A DNA stretch of 64,000 bases from JAFTYO01 sp045613125 (GCA_045613125.1 JAZLAM010000003.1:7812-71811), one strand, 5' to 3'. Counted from the stretch's first letter, positions 27,305 to 36,745 are shown. Notes: generated from the letters alone by a model not told the origin. Translations and numbers: made by a program.

Positions 27305-29119
27305 ATGCCTGAAAATAAAGAAATAAAGGAAGATAAAAAAGAATTTTCTACCGATACCGCTTCGAACGGTGTCGGTAAAGATTCTGTTAATGATGAGAAG
27401 AAAAAAGATATAGATATTGCTGATTCTAAAAAAGACCTTAATATCAATAAAAATAAAGATAATAAAAATAATGAGGAAACTGCAGAAAAAAAAGAAGAGC
27501 AAATATCAGTTAGTTCTTATTTAGCAGAAACTGAACAAACTCAGGTAAAGAAAAAAAATATTCTGCAAGAACTGTTCGCTAATGGCAATAAGCTTTTAAC
27601 CCTTCCTGATTCGGATATTATGATAACAAATGAAACAAGGCGATTAGTCGCTTTGTTTTCTGACGGAACATATTTGGTTTCAAAAGATCACCGTTTTGAC
27701 GGCCCTGTTTATAACTTTGAAAAAACAATTAAAAAAAGAAAAATTCCAATAAATGCACCACAGTATGTAAGTCAAAATGAAATTACGGCAATTTATGCAT
27801 ATGCAGTTCGAGGAACGGGTGTCGCCGATGTTGATGGTGAAAATACCGAACAAATGCAAATGCAAATTGACTTCATTAATGTGATAGCCAGAGCATCTGC
27901 ACAAAAAGTATCAGATGTGCACGTAATTGTTGCAGATTCTACAGTTATTATGTTCCGTGTTAATGGTATGATGCAACGTCAAATGGAATATAATAAAGAG
28001 TGGGGAGAGGCTTTTGTGCGTGCCGCATTTGCTTCAGCTGATATTTCTGACTCAAACTATGCTCAAAATGAATTCCAAGGCGCACAAAAACTTGGTAAAA
28101 CACCTCTTCGTGGTTCAAACGGAAAATTAATGTTGCCACATAATGTGTTGGCTATTCGTTTACAATTTAATCCTATTGCGTTTGGTTCTCAATATCTGGT
28201 TATGCGTTTATTGTACGCAGATGATAATCCTGATGGAAGTTCTGACTTAAGAGCTTTAGGTTTAGGTGAACGAGAAGAAGAAATGTTTTATCGTTTAAGA
28301 GCTGTTCCTGTAGGTTTGAGTATTGTTGCAGGTCCTACCGGCTCCGGTAAGTCTACAACTCTACAAAGAAATATGATTAAGCTTTTACAAGAAAAGAATT
28401 ATGAAATTAATCTTATTACTGTGGAAGACCCTCCTGAGTATCCTATTCCTGGTGCCAGACAGATGCCTGTTACTAACGCTAATACAGAAGAAGAAAAAGA
28501 AGCTGAATTTACAAAAGCTCTTAATGCTGCGCTTCGTTCCGACCCTGACGTCATGATGGTTGGTGAGATACGTTCTTTGTCAGCTGCAGAACTATGTTTT
28601 AAAGGTGCCTTATCAGGTCACGGTATGTGGACAACTTTGCACGCAAACTCAGCACCTGCTATTATTACACGTTTTAGAGACATGGGTGTTCAACCATATA
28701 TGCTTGGCGATCCTGAATTAATAAAAGGCTTGATATCTCAACGTTTGTTCAGAAAACTTTGTCCTCATTGCAGACGATCTATAAAAGAACGATTTGGAGA
28801 ACCTTCTTATGAGAGATTAAAAACAGCATTAGGAGATTTTGGTATTGAGAACACTTTTATTCGTGGAGAAGGTTGTAAGTTTTGCGGATATAAAGGTTTT
28901 AGTGGACGTATGTCTGTTCCGGAAATTATTTTACCAGATGCAATGTTTTTGCAATTAATGATTGGTGGCGACACAAAGCGTGCTATTGACTATTGGACCA
29001 GTGAACTTGATGGTAGACCAATGAAGGAAGGCGCTATTGAAAGAATGTTAAAAGGAAATATTGACTTAGATGAGGTTGAGCGTTGGTGTGGCTTACTAGA
29101 TCAACGTCCGGTTTACTAG
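27305..29119 (+). CDS. pilQ: PilQ-type secretion ATPase (GspE/PilB family)
   Basis: The start is set at the ATG at 27305 (604 residues). The first 80 residues are Lys/Asp/Asn-rich, then an N-terminal domain and the GspE core. Walker A GPTGSGKST is at 343-351, the Asp box is ITVEDPPEYP, Walker B DPDVMMVGEIRS, the His box GHGMWTTLHANS, and a CPHC/CKFC cluster forms the tetracysteine zinc site. This ATPase drives pilin assembly at the base. The Asp-box neighbourhood (IPGARQMPV) resembles R64 PilQ. It is the only GspE-type ATPase here and is complete. Confidence 0.93.
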   Translation: MPENKEIKEDKKEFSTDTASNGVGKDSVNDEKKKDIDIADSKKDLNINKNKDNKNNEETAEKKEEQISVSSYLAETEQTQVKKKNILQELFANGNKLLTLPDSDIMITNETRRLVALFSDGTYLVSKDHRFDGPVYNFEKTIKKRKIPINAPQYVSQNEITAIYAYAVRGTGVADVDGENTEQMQMQIDFINVIARASAQKVSDVHVIVADSTVIMFRVNGMMQRQMEYNKEWGEAFVRAAFASADISDSNYAQNEFQGAQKLGKTPLRGSNGKLMLPHNVLAIRLQFNPIAFGSQYLVMRLLYADDNPDGSSDLRALGLGEREEEMFYRLRAVPVGLSIVAGPTGSGKSTTLQRNMIKLLQEKNYEINLITVEDPPEYPIPGARQMPVTNANTEEEKEAEFTKALNAALRSDPDVMMVGEIRSLSAAELCFKGALSGHGMWTTLHANSAPAIITRFRDMGVQPYMLGDPELIKGLISQRLFRKLCPHCRRSIKERFGEPSYERLKTALGDFGIENTFIRGEGCKFCGYKGFSGRMSVPEIILPDAMFLQLMIGGDTKRAIDYWTSELDGRPMKEGAIERMLKGNIDLDEVERWCGLLDQRPVY

Positions 29120-29131
29120 GAGTAAATAATT

Positions 29132-30247
29132 ATGGTTAAAGGAAAAAAAACACAATTTAACAAGGCAATGCGTTCTTTAAACTCAATAGAAGTTTATTAC
29201 GCAAAAATGATTTGTAACTTTTCAAATGAAGCTCGTTTAAAAATTTTTCGTAAATTAGCATCTTTGATGCGTAACCGTTTCTCATTGATGGATGCTTTAG
29301 ATATGCTTCATGATGGTATTTCAAATGGTGGAAAAAACCCTGGAGAGCCGATGGCAATTGCTTTAGCAAGTTGGGGAAAAGCTCTTCAAAATGGTATTCC
29401 TTTTTCTGATGCATTAAAAGGTTGGGCACCCAATCGTGAACGATTAATGTTATCTGTTGGTGACGTATCTGACTTGGAAAGTGCCTTAATGAACCTAATT
29501 AAGGTTACTGAAGGAACAACAAAAATGATAAGGCCTATTCGTAGCGCTATTGCATATCCTGCCTTTCTTATGATGATGGCAATTGTAATTATTTGGGCAA
29601 TTGGTGCATATATGGTTCCACCTATGATTGACGCTGCACCACAAACCAGATGGGTTGGCACAGCTGCATCATTGGTAAATATTTCTTATTGGATTCAGGA
29701 TAATTGGCTTGCTGCTTTTAGCTCCTTACCTGCCGCAATGTTATTAATTTACATCACAATTGGTATCTGGACAGGACCTATACGGGCTGTAATTGATAGC
29801 TTTCCACCGTGGTCTTTGTATAAGGTTTTTGTCGGTATTACGTGGTTGTTAGCTTTATCTGCTTTGGTTAAAGGTGGTGTTCCCGTATCTATTGCACTTC
29901 AATCATTGAGAAAAGATTCCAGTCCATACTTGAAAGAGCGAATCGATAAAACTTTGTCTTTTGTAAAAAATGGTGATAACTTAGGTCAATCTTTGATGAA
30001 AACTGGGTTAAATTTTCCTGATAAGGAGATTATATCAGACTTAAAAATTTATTCTGAGCTTGATAACTTTGAAGAAGCATTGGAAAAACTTGCAAATGAC
30101 TGGTTAGAAGAATCTGTTTATATGATTGAACAAAAAGCATCTATCTTAAACATGGTAGCTTTACTATCTGTATCTGGTGTAATTGCATGGGCCGTATTTG
30201 GTGTGTTTGAAATGCAAGAACAAATTACAGATTCTATGGGAGGCTAA
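29132..30247 (+). CDS. pilR: PilR-type inner-membrane platform protein (GspF family)
   Basis: The protein has 371 residues with two repeated T2SSF-like helical domains and three membrane segments (about residues 143-165, 185-210 and 335-360). Typical GspF proteins have about 400 residues. SGVIAWAVFGVFEMQEQI at the C-terminus is a GspF-type end. The gene starts 13 bp after pilQ with an AGGAG site. GspF platforms connect the ATPase to pilin assembly. Confidence 0.88.
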   Translation: MVKGKKTQFNKAMRSLNSIEVYYAKMICNFSNEARLKIFRKLASLMRNRFSLMDALDMLHDGISNGGKNPGEPMAIALASWGKALQNGIPFSDALKGWAPNRERLMLSVGDVSDLESALMNLIKVTEGTTKMIRPIRSAIAYPAFLMMMAIVIIWAIGAYMVPPMIDAAPQTRWVGTAASLVNISYWIQDNWLAAFSSLPAAMLLIYITIGIWTGPIRAVIDSFPPWSLYKVFVGITWLLALSALVKGGVPVSIALQSLRKDSSPYLKERIDKTLSFVKNGDNLGQSLMKTGLNFPDKEIISDLKIYSELDNFEEALEKLANDWLEESVYMIEQKASILNMVALLSVSGVIAWAVFGVFEMQEQITDSMGG

Positions 30248-30252
30248 TTCCA

Positions 30253-30804
30253 ATGGATAAAATATTAAAAACATTTGAAAATATGCAAATATGGATTTGT
30301 GTTGCAGTGAGTATTTTACTCATTGCAACACTTTTTCTTTTATTTGATTTTTCACCGAAAAATAATTATGTTGAAGTAAAGAATGAATTGGTAATGTTAT
30401 CAGAAAGTATTCGTAAGCAATATAAAACCAAGCCTGATTATTGGGGCTTGAACAAATCAAATGTTGTAGATTTTGCTCCTAAGGATATGATTATAAACAA
30501 TAAAGTTGTCAGTTCAATAGGGCGTGAGTTTATTGTAGGGCAAAATGAACTTGGCGATATAGTTATGCCATCTCAACGTAACTTTATGATTACTTTAGCA
30601 AATTTAAATAAAAAATCTTGTCAAGATATCGCTACTTTAGATATTGATAATGAAAAACATTTAAGTTTGCATAAAATAATTTTAAGAAATGAAGATATAT
30701 CAATTGAATTTGAATGGGGACAAGAAAATGCTATTCCTATTTCAAAAGGTAACGCAAAAAAATATTGCACAAATAAAAATAGTATCAGTTGGGTCTTTGA
30801 ATAA
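30253..30804 (+). CDS. Type IVB pilin-like protein, without clear prepilin cleavage site
   Basis: The 183-residue protein has a short basic N-terminus, one membrane helix (about 13-32) and a globular domain resembling PilS/TcpA pilins: LSESIRKQYKTKPDYWGLN, then NVVDFAPKDM, and FMITLANLNKKSCQD. Two cysteines (C123, C172) could form the conserved disulphide. The usual leader with a Gly/Ala just before a hydrophobic residue and Glu at +5 is absent, and an in-frame stop (TAA) 5 codons upstream rules out a longer leader. It is the last gene in the pilus operon, where the major pilin PilS sits in R64. It may be a minor or pseudo-pilin, with the true pilin encoded elsewhere. Confidence 0.6.
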   Translation: MDKILKTFENMQIWICVAVSILLIATLFLLFDFSPKNNYVEVKNELVMLSESIRKQYKTKPDYWGLNKSNVVDFAPKDMIINNKVVSSIGREFIVGQNELGDIVMPSQRNFMITLANLNKKSCQDIATLDIDNEKHLSLHKIILRNEDISIEFEWGQENAIPISKGNAKKYCTNKNSISWVFE

Positions 30805-30810
30805 AACTTT

Positions 30811-30837
30811 AACCTTGAGATTTCTCAAGGTTTTTTT
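30811..30837 (+). terminator. Rho-independent terminator of the pilus operon
   Basis: AACCTTGAGA and TCTCAAGGTT form a hairpin of up to 9-10 bp with a short loop, followed by TTTTTTT. It ends 33 bases after the pilin-like gene stop and overlaps the recN stop on the other strand. Confidence 0.85.
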
Positions 30838-32518
30838 ATATAAGATATTTTACCATACATCCAGCTATCAAGCGTTCAGCAGCGGCTCGTGCTTCATCTG
30901 TTATCTTATCCCCTGAAAGCATACGAGCAATTTCCTCTTTTTTTTCTTCTTTTGAAAGATTTTTAACAGAAGTAAGTGTTATATTATTATTAACTGATTT
31001 TGAAACATTAAAATGTTCTTTACTGAAAGCTGCAACTTGTGGAGAGTGTGTAACTACCAAAACTTGTACTTTATCCGATAACTTAGCCAATCTTTCTCCC
31101 ACAGCCTGAGCTGTAGCTCCTCCTATACCGGCATCAACCTCATCAAAAATAAGTGTTTCCACACTTCCTTTTTGTGCTAAGTTGACTTTGAGTGCTAGCA
31201 TAAACCTAGAAAGTTCACCACCTGATGCTATCTTATTTAATGGACCTTGCGCAGAATCAATATTCGTAGCAACACTGAAATAAACATTATCCATACCATC
31301 TTGTGACCAATTAGATTCAGCCAAATTTTCAATATTAGTCTTAAACGTAGCCTTCTCCATTTTAAGCGGCCCTAGTTCTATGGCAACAAACTTATCCAAA
31401 TCTTTAGCCGCATTGGTACGCAACTGTCTTACTATAGTGGCTTTATGAATGTATTCTTCTTTAGCCTTAACAACCTTTCGACTTAATTCGGCAATATTTT
31501 CACCACCTTTAGTTATAGACGCAAGTTTTATTTGAAATTTTTCCAACACTGTCGGCAACTCATCAACCTCGCACTGATGCTTTCTTGCCAGCGCTTTTAA
31601 TGCAAACAATCTTTCCTGAACCAATTCTATTTCATTTGAATTATGATTTATATCTTGGCTTGCTTGTTCAATTCTATTAACAGCCTCATCAAAATCAATT
31701 AAAGCTGTGTTTAACAATTCTGCGATATCATTGAAACGATTTTCAGTTAAATTATTAACTCTATTTAATGCTGTTTGGGCTTTTTGCAACATAGATGAGA
31801 TATCTTTTCCTTGTAAACAGGAATAAGCTATGTTGAAATTTTCAATAATTTTTTCAGCATTCATGCTCTCAATTCTTTTCCTATTTAATTCGTCAAATTC
31901 ACCCACTTTAACATTAGCTTTTTCCAGTTCATCAGACCAATGTTTTATATTTGCTTCATCTTCTGAATTTTTAATAAATTCAACTTTTGCTCGTTCTAAT
32001 TCTTTGCTAAGCTTTCTATACATTTGATAGCTATCAGACATTTCATCCAGTTCATTTTTATAACCGGCATAATTATCCAGCACCGACAAATGAGTGGAAG
32101 GATTTAGGAGACCTTGATTATCAAACTGACCATGTATTTCAATCAAATATACCCCTAATTCCTTTAACAAGCGTTGTGTTATAGGTTGGTCATTTAAAAA
32201 TATTTTTGATTTTCCATCTCGACTTAAAGATCGTTTAATAATTATCTCATCATCAATATCTATATCATTTTCTGCGCAAAGAATAAAAAAAGGATTATTT
32301 TTATCTTTTATTTCAAAAACGGCACTAACCGAAAGTTTGTCTTGACCACTTCTAATTAAATTCACATCGGCTCTATTACCTAAAACTAACCCTATTGAAT
32401 CCAGTAAAATAGATTTTCCGGCACCGGTTTCTCCACTAAAAACACTAAGACCTTCCGAAAAATCTAAATCGAGTTTTTCAATTAAAACAACATTTCTGAT
32501 TGATAGACTTTTAAGCAT
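30836..32518 (-). CDS. recN: DNA repair protein RecN
   Basis: The 560-residue protein is an SMC-like ATPase. Walker A GETGAGKS lies near residue 30, a long coiled coil in the middle, and a C-terminal ATPase lobe with SGGELSRFMLALK and DEVDAGIGGATAQAVG. RecN acts in double-strand break repair in the cytoplasm. It starts 10 bp after bamD, and the alphaproteobacterial order lpxC-bamD-recN is preserved. Length and all motifs are normal. Confidence 0.95.
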   Translation of the reverse strand: MLKSLSIRNVVLIEKLDLDFSEGLSVFSGETGAGKSILLDSIGLVLGNRADVNLIRSGQDKLSVSAVFEIKDKNNPFFILCAENDIDIDDEIIIKRSLSRDGKSKIFLNDQPITQRLLKELGVYLIEIHGQFDNQGLLNPSTHLSVLDNYAGYKNELDEMSDSYQMYRKLSKELERAKVEFIKNSEDEANIKHWSDELEKANVKVGEFDELNRKRIESMNAEKIIENFNIAYSCLQGKDISSMLQKAQTALNRVNNLTENRFNDIAELLNTALIDFDEAVNRIEQASQDINHNSNEIELVQERLFALKALARKHQCEVDELPTVLEKFQIKLASITKGGENIAELSRKVVKAKEEYIHKATIVRQLRTNAAKDLDKFVAIELGPLKMEKATFKTNIENLAESNWSQDGMDNVYFSVATNIDSAQGPLNKIASGGELSRFMLALKVNLAQKGSVETLIFDEVDAGIGGATAQAVGERLAKLSDKVQVLVVTHSPQVAAFSKEHFNVSKSVNNNITLTSVKNLSKEEKKEEIARMLSGDKITDEARAAAERLIAGCMVKYLI

Positions 32519-32527
32519 TAATAAAAC

Positions 32528-33268
32528 CTATTTTACAATATCTTGAACTTGTTTACTCCATTTACTGTCAGGATAATTATACTGTAAAATTTTAGCAGAT
32601 TTAATTGCCTGATTATTCATGCCCAGTATGGTATATATTTCACTTTGGCGGTATAAGGCTTCCTCAATTTGAGGTGTCATTTGATATTTATCAACTACAA
32701 CATTAAATCTGTTCAACGCCGATAAATAATTTTGATTGCGTAAATAATAGCGTCCGACCGTCATTTCTTGTCCAGCAATATGATCCAATATCAGATTATT
32801 TTTTCCTTTAGCATCTTTAGCATATTCTGTATCCGGAAACAATACAACGAGTTGAGCAAAAGCATCTTGCGCTTTTTTAGTATTACTTTGATCTTTTTCA
32901 GCCGGAGTAATCTGATCATAATAGCACAACCCTTTCATATAATAAGCATATGCCACATCTTGATTGGAAGGATGAAATTTGATAAATCTATCAAGAGCCA
33001 TTATCGCATCATCATATTTTTCACCTTTATAATAAGCATATGCTGCCATAAGTTTAGATTTTACGGCCCATTTAGAATATGGATGCTCTAGTTCTATTTT
33101 TTCAAAATTTTCGGCAGCCTTTACATAAGCTGTTTTTTGTAAATTCTGATAACCTTGCTTATAAAGTTGCTCAGCTGTTTGTGAAGTGTCAGAAACAACA
33201 TCTTCTTTAGAAGAAGCACATGAAACCAACATTAATACCATACATAATAGCGTTAAATATTTTTTCAT
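32528..33268 (-). CDS. bamD: Outer-membrane assembly lipoprotein BamD
   Basis: The 246-residue protein has a lipoprotein signal with lipobox LVSC and a set of TPR repeats (e.g. LYKQGYQNLQKTAYVKAAEN, then SKWAVKSKLMAAYAYYKGEKYD). BamD is the essential TPR lipoprotein of the BAM complex, which folds beta-barrels into the outer membrane. It lies between lpxC (11 bp) and recN (10 bp), so the three probably form one transcription unit. Confidence 0.93.
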   Translation of the reverse strand: MKKYLTLLCMVLMLVSCASSKEDVVSDTSQTAEQLYKQGYQNLQKTAYVKAAENFEKIELEHPYSKWAVKSKLMAAYAYYKGEKYDDAIMALDRFIKFHPSNQDVAYAYYMKGLCYYDQITPAEKDQSNTKKAQDAFAQLVVLFPDTEYAKDAKGKNNLILDHIAGQEMTVGRYYLRNQNYLSALNRFNVVVDKYQMTPQIEEALYRQSEIYTILGMNNQAIKSAKILQYNYPDSKWSKQVQDIVK

Positions 33269-33279
33269 ATTATTTTCCT

Positions 33280-34134
33280 TTACAAAATTTTATAATTATC
33301 CGGATTTTCAAATAATTTTTTCAACACTTCATTATTGTGAAAATGTCCAGTTCTAAAAGCTTTTACATTTGCATACATTTTATAACCGGAAGTATACATA
33401 TCCCCTATTAAATCTAGCACTTTATGATTTACACATTCGTTTTTAACCTTAAAACCATTCGGATTTAAAATTTTTTCACCATCTAAAACCACTGCATTAT
33501 CCAAACTTCCGCCTTTTATCAAACCGATAGATTTTAAATAATCTATTTGATATTTTTCACAAAACGTACGGCAAGGAGCTATTTTATTTTCAAAAATATC
33601 CTTTGTTATCACTTCATCAAAATTTTGATGACCGACAATTTTAGATGGAAATTCTATATCAAAACACACACTTAATACATTATCATCGTTTGGTAGCAAT
33701 TCAATATAATTGCCTTTTTCATCTTCAAATTTAATAGGTTTTATCACTTTAAGATTTTTAACTTCATCTTCTTGATTTATGGTACCTGCTAATTGTAATT
33801 CTTTCAAAAATTGTTGTGCGCTTCCATCTAAAATCGGCAATTCTGGATTTGAACACTGAATTATAACATTATCAATTCCTAAAATGTATAAAGTGGCCAT
33901 TAAATGTTCGATTGTACTCACATTAATTCCCGATTTACCCAAGCATGTACAATTTTTTGTATCAATAACATTATCATATGTTGCTTTAATAAGAGGTGAA
34001 TTTTCAACATCTGAGCGATAAAAAACAATACCCGTATCAATAGGAGCAGGCATTAAACTCACAACAGAACTTAAGCCGGAATGTAATCCTATTCCTTTTA
34101 TTTGTATTTCTTTTTGTAATGTTTTTTGTTTCAT
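33280..34134 (-). CDS. lpxC: UDP-3-O-acyl-N-acetylglucosamine deacetylase LpxC
   Basis: The 284-residue protein has the LpxC landmarks: an N-terminal KGIGLHSG, STIEHLMATLYILGIDN with the zinc-binding His, PILDGSAQQF, then HKVLDLIGDMY and RTGHFHNNE. LpxC catalyses the committed deacetylation step of lipid A synthesis, at the cytoplasmic face. It shows the organism makes LPS. The ATG at 34134 follows GAGGAG. It lies 20 bp downstream of rnpB. Confidence 0.95.
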   Translation of the reverse strand: MKQKTLQKEIQIKGIGLHSGLSSVVSLMPAPIDTGIVFYRSDVENSPLIKATYDNVIDTKNCTCLGKSGINVSTIEHLMATLYILGIDNVIIQCSNPELPILDGSAQQFLKELQLAGTINQEDEVKNLKVIKPIKFEDEKGNYIELLPNDDNVLSVCFDIEFPSKIVGHQNFDEVITKDIFENKIAPCRTFCEKYQIDYLKSIGLIKGGSLDNAVVLDGEKILNPNGFKVKNECVNHKVLDLIGDMYTSGYKMYANVKAFRTGHFHNNEVLKKLFENPDNYKIL

Positions 34135-34154
34135 TAATGCTCCTCATAAAAAAA

Positions 34155-34546
34155 TTGGTGACCTATAAGCCGGGTTCTGTATACGTAATTGCTTTGTAAA
34201 CAAAGTTTACGCCGATAGTCATTCATCTTTGCAAACCGTTTCCGGTTTGCTATCGCGACCTACCTCTGGATCAGAGTGGAAACGCTCTGTCAGGATAACC
34301 CTGAAAAATCCTAATTTGGTCTTACATCGGATAGGGCTTGCCTATGCCCAAAAACATTGCTGTTTTGGCGGTGAGCTCTTACTTCACCTTTTCAACCTTA
34401 CCAAGCATATAGCCGGCGGTAATTTTCTGTGGCGCTTTCCCTTGCATCTCTACAGCCGGACGTTATCCGGTATCCTGTTTCCATGAAGCCCGGACTTTCC
34501 TCACTATTAGATTTTACTTTCTATAGCGCGACTATCCGGTCACCCG
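34155..34546 (-). ncRNA. rnpB: RNase P RNA (type A)
   Basis: On the minus strand the 5' end GGGTGACCGGATAGTC pairs with the 3' end CGGCTTATAGGTCACC to form P1. The conserved GAGGAAAGTCCGGGCT block lies near the 5' end, AGAACCCGGCTTA is at the 3' end, and AGATGAATGACT is just inside it. About 392 bases is normal for a type A RNA. It processes the 5' end of pre-tRNA. It lies upstream of lpxC with no obvious terminator between except a U run. Confidence 0.95.
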
Positions 34547-34552
34547 AAATAA

Positions 34553-34581
34553 AAGATATACACTTTTTACTATAAAAGCAA
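34553..34581 (-). promoter_or_regulatory. Putative rnpB promoter
   Basis: On the minus strand TTGCTT (34576-34581) and TATCTT (34553-34558) are 17 bases apart, and the -10 element lies about 7 bases before the start of the RNase P RNA, which fits a normal sigma70 transcription start. Confidence 0.6.
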
Positions 34582-34672
34582 TGGTTTTAAAAAGTTTTTA
34601 CATAATCTTAAGCATATTTTAATCAATTTATTTTCATATTAGGTTATCACGATTACTAAAGGAGATTTCAAA

Positions 34673-35269
34673 ATGAAAAAAGTACTTTTATCAGCGACAG
34701 CTTTCACTCTTATCGCTATGATGTACAATCCAGCACATGCAGAATGTGATGGTTTATATGTAGCTTTAAGAGGTGGTATTGTAGAACATGAGGTAGAAGG
34801 TGACAGCTCTTCTGCAATGTTCAGCGACACGATTAAATATGATGATCAAAAATTGATGCTTTCTGGGGCATTAGGTTATCGTTACAAACATTTTCGCGGT
34901 GAAGCAGAATTTGTTTATCGTGATTTTGTAGAAGGTGATGATCCTTGGTATTCCGAAAAGTACAAAACATATTCATATATGTTAAATGCTTATTATGATT
35001 TCATGCCTTATCACTGGTGGTCACCATATGTTAGTGCTGGAGTAGGTTTTTCAAGGTTAAAAACGAATGCTGTTGATAAACAAGCTGATATTGTAGATTT
35101 TGCAAAAGAAACAACAAAATTCAGTTGGGCTGTCGGCGGTGGCTTATCCTTAAAAGTTACAAACCGTCTCAACGTTGATGCTGGATACCGCTATTATGAA
35201 TTAGGTCGTTTGGGCGAAACTGACGATAAAGCTCAAGAAATTTATGGTGGCATCCGTTACGTATTCTAG
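34673..35269 (+). CDS. Outer-membrane beta-barrel protein (198 residues)
   Basis: A signal peptide ends in NPAHAEC. The mature protein has alternating amphipathic strands with Trp/Tyr girdles (YKHFRGEAEFVYRDF, YSYMLNAYYDFMPYHWWSPY) and ends in a C-terminal Phe (IRYVF), the BAM recognition signature. It resembles the small Opa/P44-type barrel proteins of the outer membrane; a specific function cannot be given. An AAAGGAGATTTCAAA site precedes the ATG, and a terminator follows. It is probably transcribed alone. Confidence 0.8.
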   Translation: MKKVLLSATAFTLIAMMYNPAHAECDGLYVALRGGIVEHEVEGDSSSAMFSDTIKYDDQKLMLSGALGYRYKHFRGEAEFVYRDFVEGDDPWYSEKYKTYSYMLNAYYDFMPYHWWSPYVSAGVGFSRLKTNAVDKQADIVDFAKETTKFSWAVGGGLSLKVTNRLNVDAGYRYYELGRLGETDDKAQEIYGGIRYVF

Positions 35270-35289
35270 TTTTATGAATAAAATTTTAA

Positions 35290-35313
35290 GGGAGCTTCAT
35301 GCTCCCTTTTTTT
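35290..35313 (+). terminator. Terminator after the outer-membrane protein gene
   Basis: GGGAGC (35290-35295), loop TTCAT, GCTCCC (35301-35306) and a run of T (35307-35313) follow the gene stop by 20 bases. Confidence 0.9.
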
Positions 35314-35337
35314 GTGAGAGAAAATGCAATTATGCTT

Positions 35338-35364
35338 GAGTTTTATAATCTTGATTATAAACTC
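35338..35364. promoter_or_regulatory. Palindrome upstream of glmM
   Basis: GAGTTTTATAATC and GATTATAAACTC form a nearly perfect 12-bp inverted repeat with two spacer bases, 35 bases before the glmM ATG. It may be an operator or part of the promoter. No T run follows, so it is not a terminator. Confidence 0.4.
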
Positions 35365-35398
35365 TAAGCATATTGTATTTAAATAAAGGAGAATTTAT

Positions 35399-36745
35399 AT
35401 GGCAAATAATCTATTTGGGACCGATGGAATAAGAGGAGTAGCTAATGAATTTCCTATGACTGCTGAACTCGTTTTTCGTTTAGCTCAAACTTTAAGTGTT
35501 ATGGTCTGTAATAATACTAAAAGAGTAGCTATTGCAAAAGATACTCGCATTTCCGGAGATATGTTAGAATCTGCTCTTATAACAGGTTTTACCTCTATGG
35601 GAACAGATGTTGTAAAAATGGGAGTAGTTCCTACGCCTCTTGTTACTTCTCAAGTTTCAAATTTAGATGTTGATATGGCTGTTATGATAACAGCTTCTCA
35701 TAATCCTTATCAAGATAACGGTATAAAACTTATAAATGCACGAGGCGATAAATTTGATGATGAACAAACTGCAAAAATAGAAGAAAGGCTTACTTCAACT
35801 GAAAATTTTATTTCTTCAAAAGATATGATCGGAAAGGTTTACGAAGACACACAATCTATTGAACGATACATGGATAATGTACGTAATATTGCTCCTAATT
35901 ATAATGCATTAAAAGGCTTAAGAGTTGTTCTTGACTGTGCTAATGGAGTTTTCTCAAAAATAATGCCTCAGATTTTTAAAGATTTAGGAGCCGGAGTTAT
36001 TGCTCTTTCTGATGCTCCTGATGGTTACAACATAAATAAAGATTGCGGTTCTCAACATACGGAAAACTTACAAAAAGTTGTCGTTGAAAGTAATGCTCAA
36101 TTAGGTATTGCCGTAGATGGTGATGGAGATAGAATAATTATTTGTGATGAAAAAGGAAATCGCATTGATGGCGATCAAATAATTGCTTTCTTAGCAACTT
36201 ACTTTTATGAACACAAAATGCTAAAAGGAAACACTGTCGTTGCTACTATATGGTCAAATTTGGGACTAGAAAAATATTTACATAATTTAGGCATTAACTA
36301 TTGCAGGAGTGCCGTTGGAGAACGTTATGTTATTGAAAAAATGCGTGAATTCAGATCAAATGTCGGCGGTGAAGAATCCGGACATATGGTTTTGTCTGAT
36401 TATAGCGTAACAGGAGATGCTCTAGTAACATCTATAATTATTGGTTTAGGATTATTACAAACAAATAAAAAGATGAGCGAAATTTTCCCATTGTTTGAAA
36501 AATGTCCTTGTCAAATTAATAATATTCGTTTCTTATCAGTAGGTGAAGCAGTTTATGCTCTTGATGCTCAATCGGTACAAAAAGCCATTTCAGATGCAAA
36601 AAAACGAATCGAAGGTAAAGGTTCCGTTATTGTCAGAAAATCTGGTACAGAACCTGTAATTAAAGTAAGAGTTGAAGGAGAAGATTTGAATTTGGTTTCC
36701 AAAATAAGTTCAACACTAGTATTAGAAATTTCAAAATATAAATAA
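35399..36745 (+). CDS. glmM: Phosphoglucosamine mutase GlmM
   Basis: The 448-residue protein begins FGTDGIRGVANEFPMTAE, with the active-site serine loop TASHNPYQDNG, the metal loop DGDGDR and the sugar loop GEESGHM. The phosphate loop RKSGTEPVIKVR lies near the end. GlmM converts glucosamine-6-phosphate to glucosamine-1-phosphate for peptidoglycan and LPS precursors. Length is the family norm. A ribosome binding site AAAGGAG precedes the ATG. Confidence 0.96.
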   Translation: MANNLFGTDGIRGVANEFPMTAELVFRLAQTLSVMVCNNTKRVAIAKDTRISGDMLESALITGFTSMGTDVVKMGVVPTPLVTSQVSNLDVDMAVMITASHNPYQDNGIKLINARGDKFDDEQTAKIEERLTSTENFISSKDMIGKVYEDTQSIERYMDNVRNIAPNYNALKGLRVVLDCANGVFSKIMPQIFKDLGAGVIALSDAPDGYNINKDCGSQHTENLQKVVVESNAQLGIAVDGDGDRIIICDEKGNRIDGDQIIAFLATYFYEHKMLKGNTVVATIWSNLGLEKYLHNLGINYCRSAVGERYVIEKMREFRSNVGGEESGHMVLSDYSVTGDALVTSIIIGLGLLQTNKKMSEIFPLFEKCPCQINNIRFLSVGEAVYALDAQSVQKAISDAKKRIEGKGSVIVRKSGTEPVIKVRVEGEDLNLVSKISSTLVLEISKYK

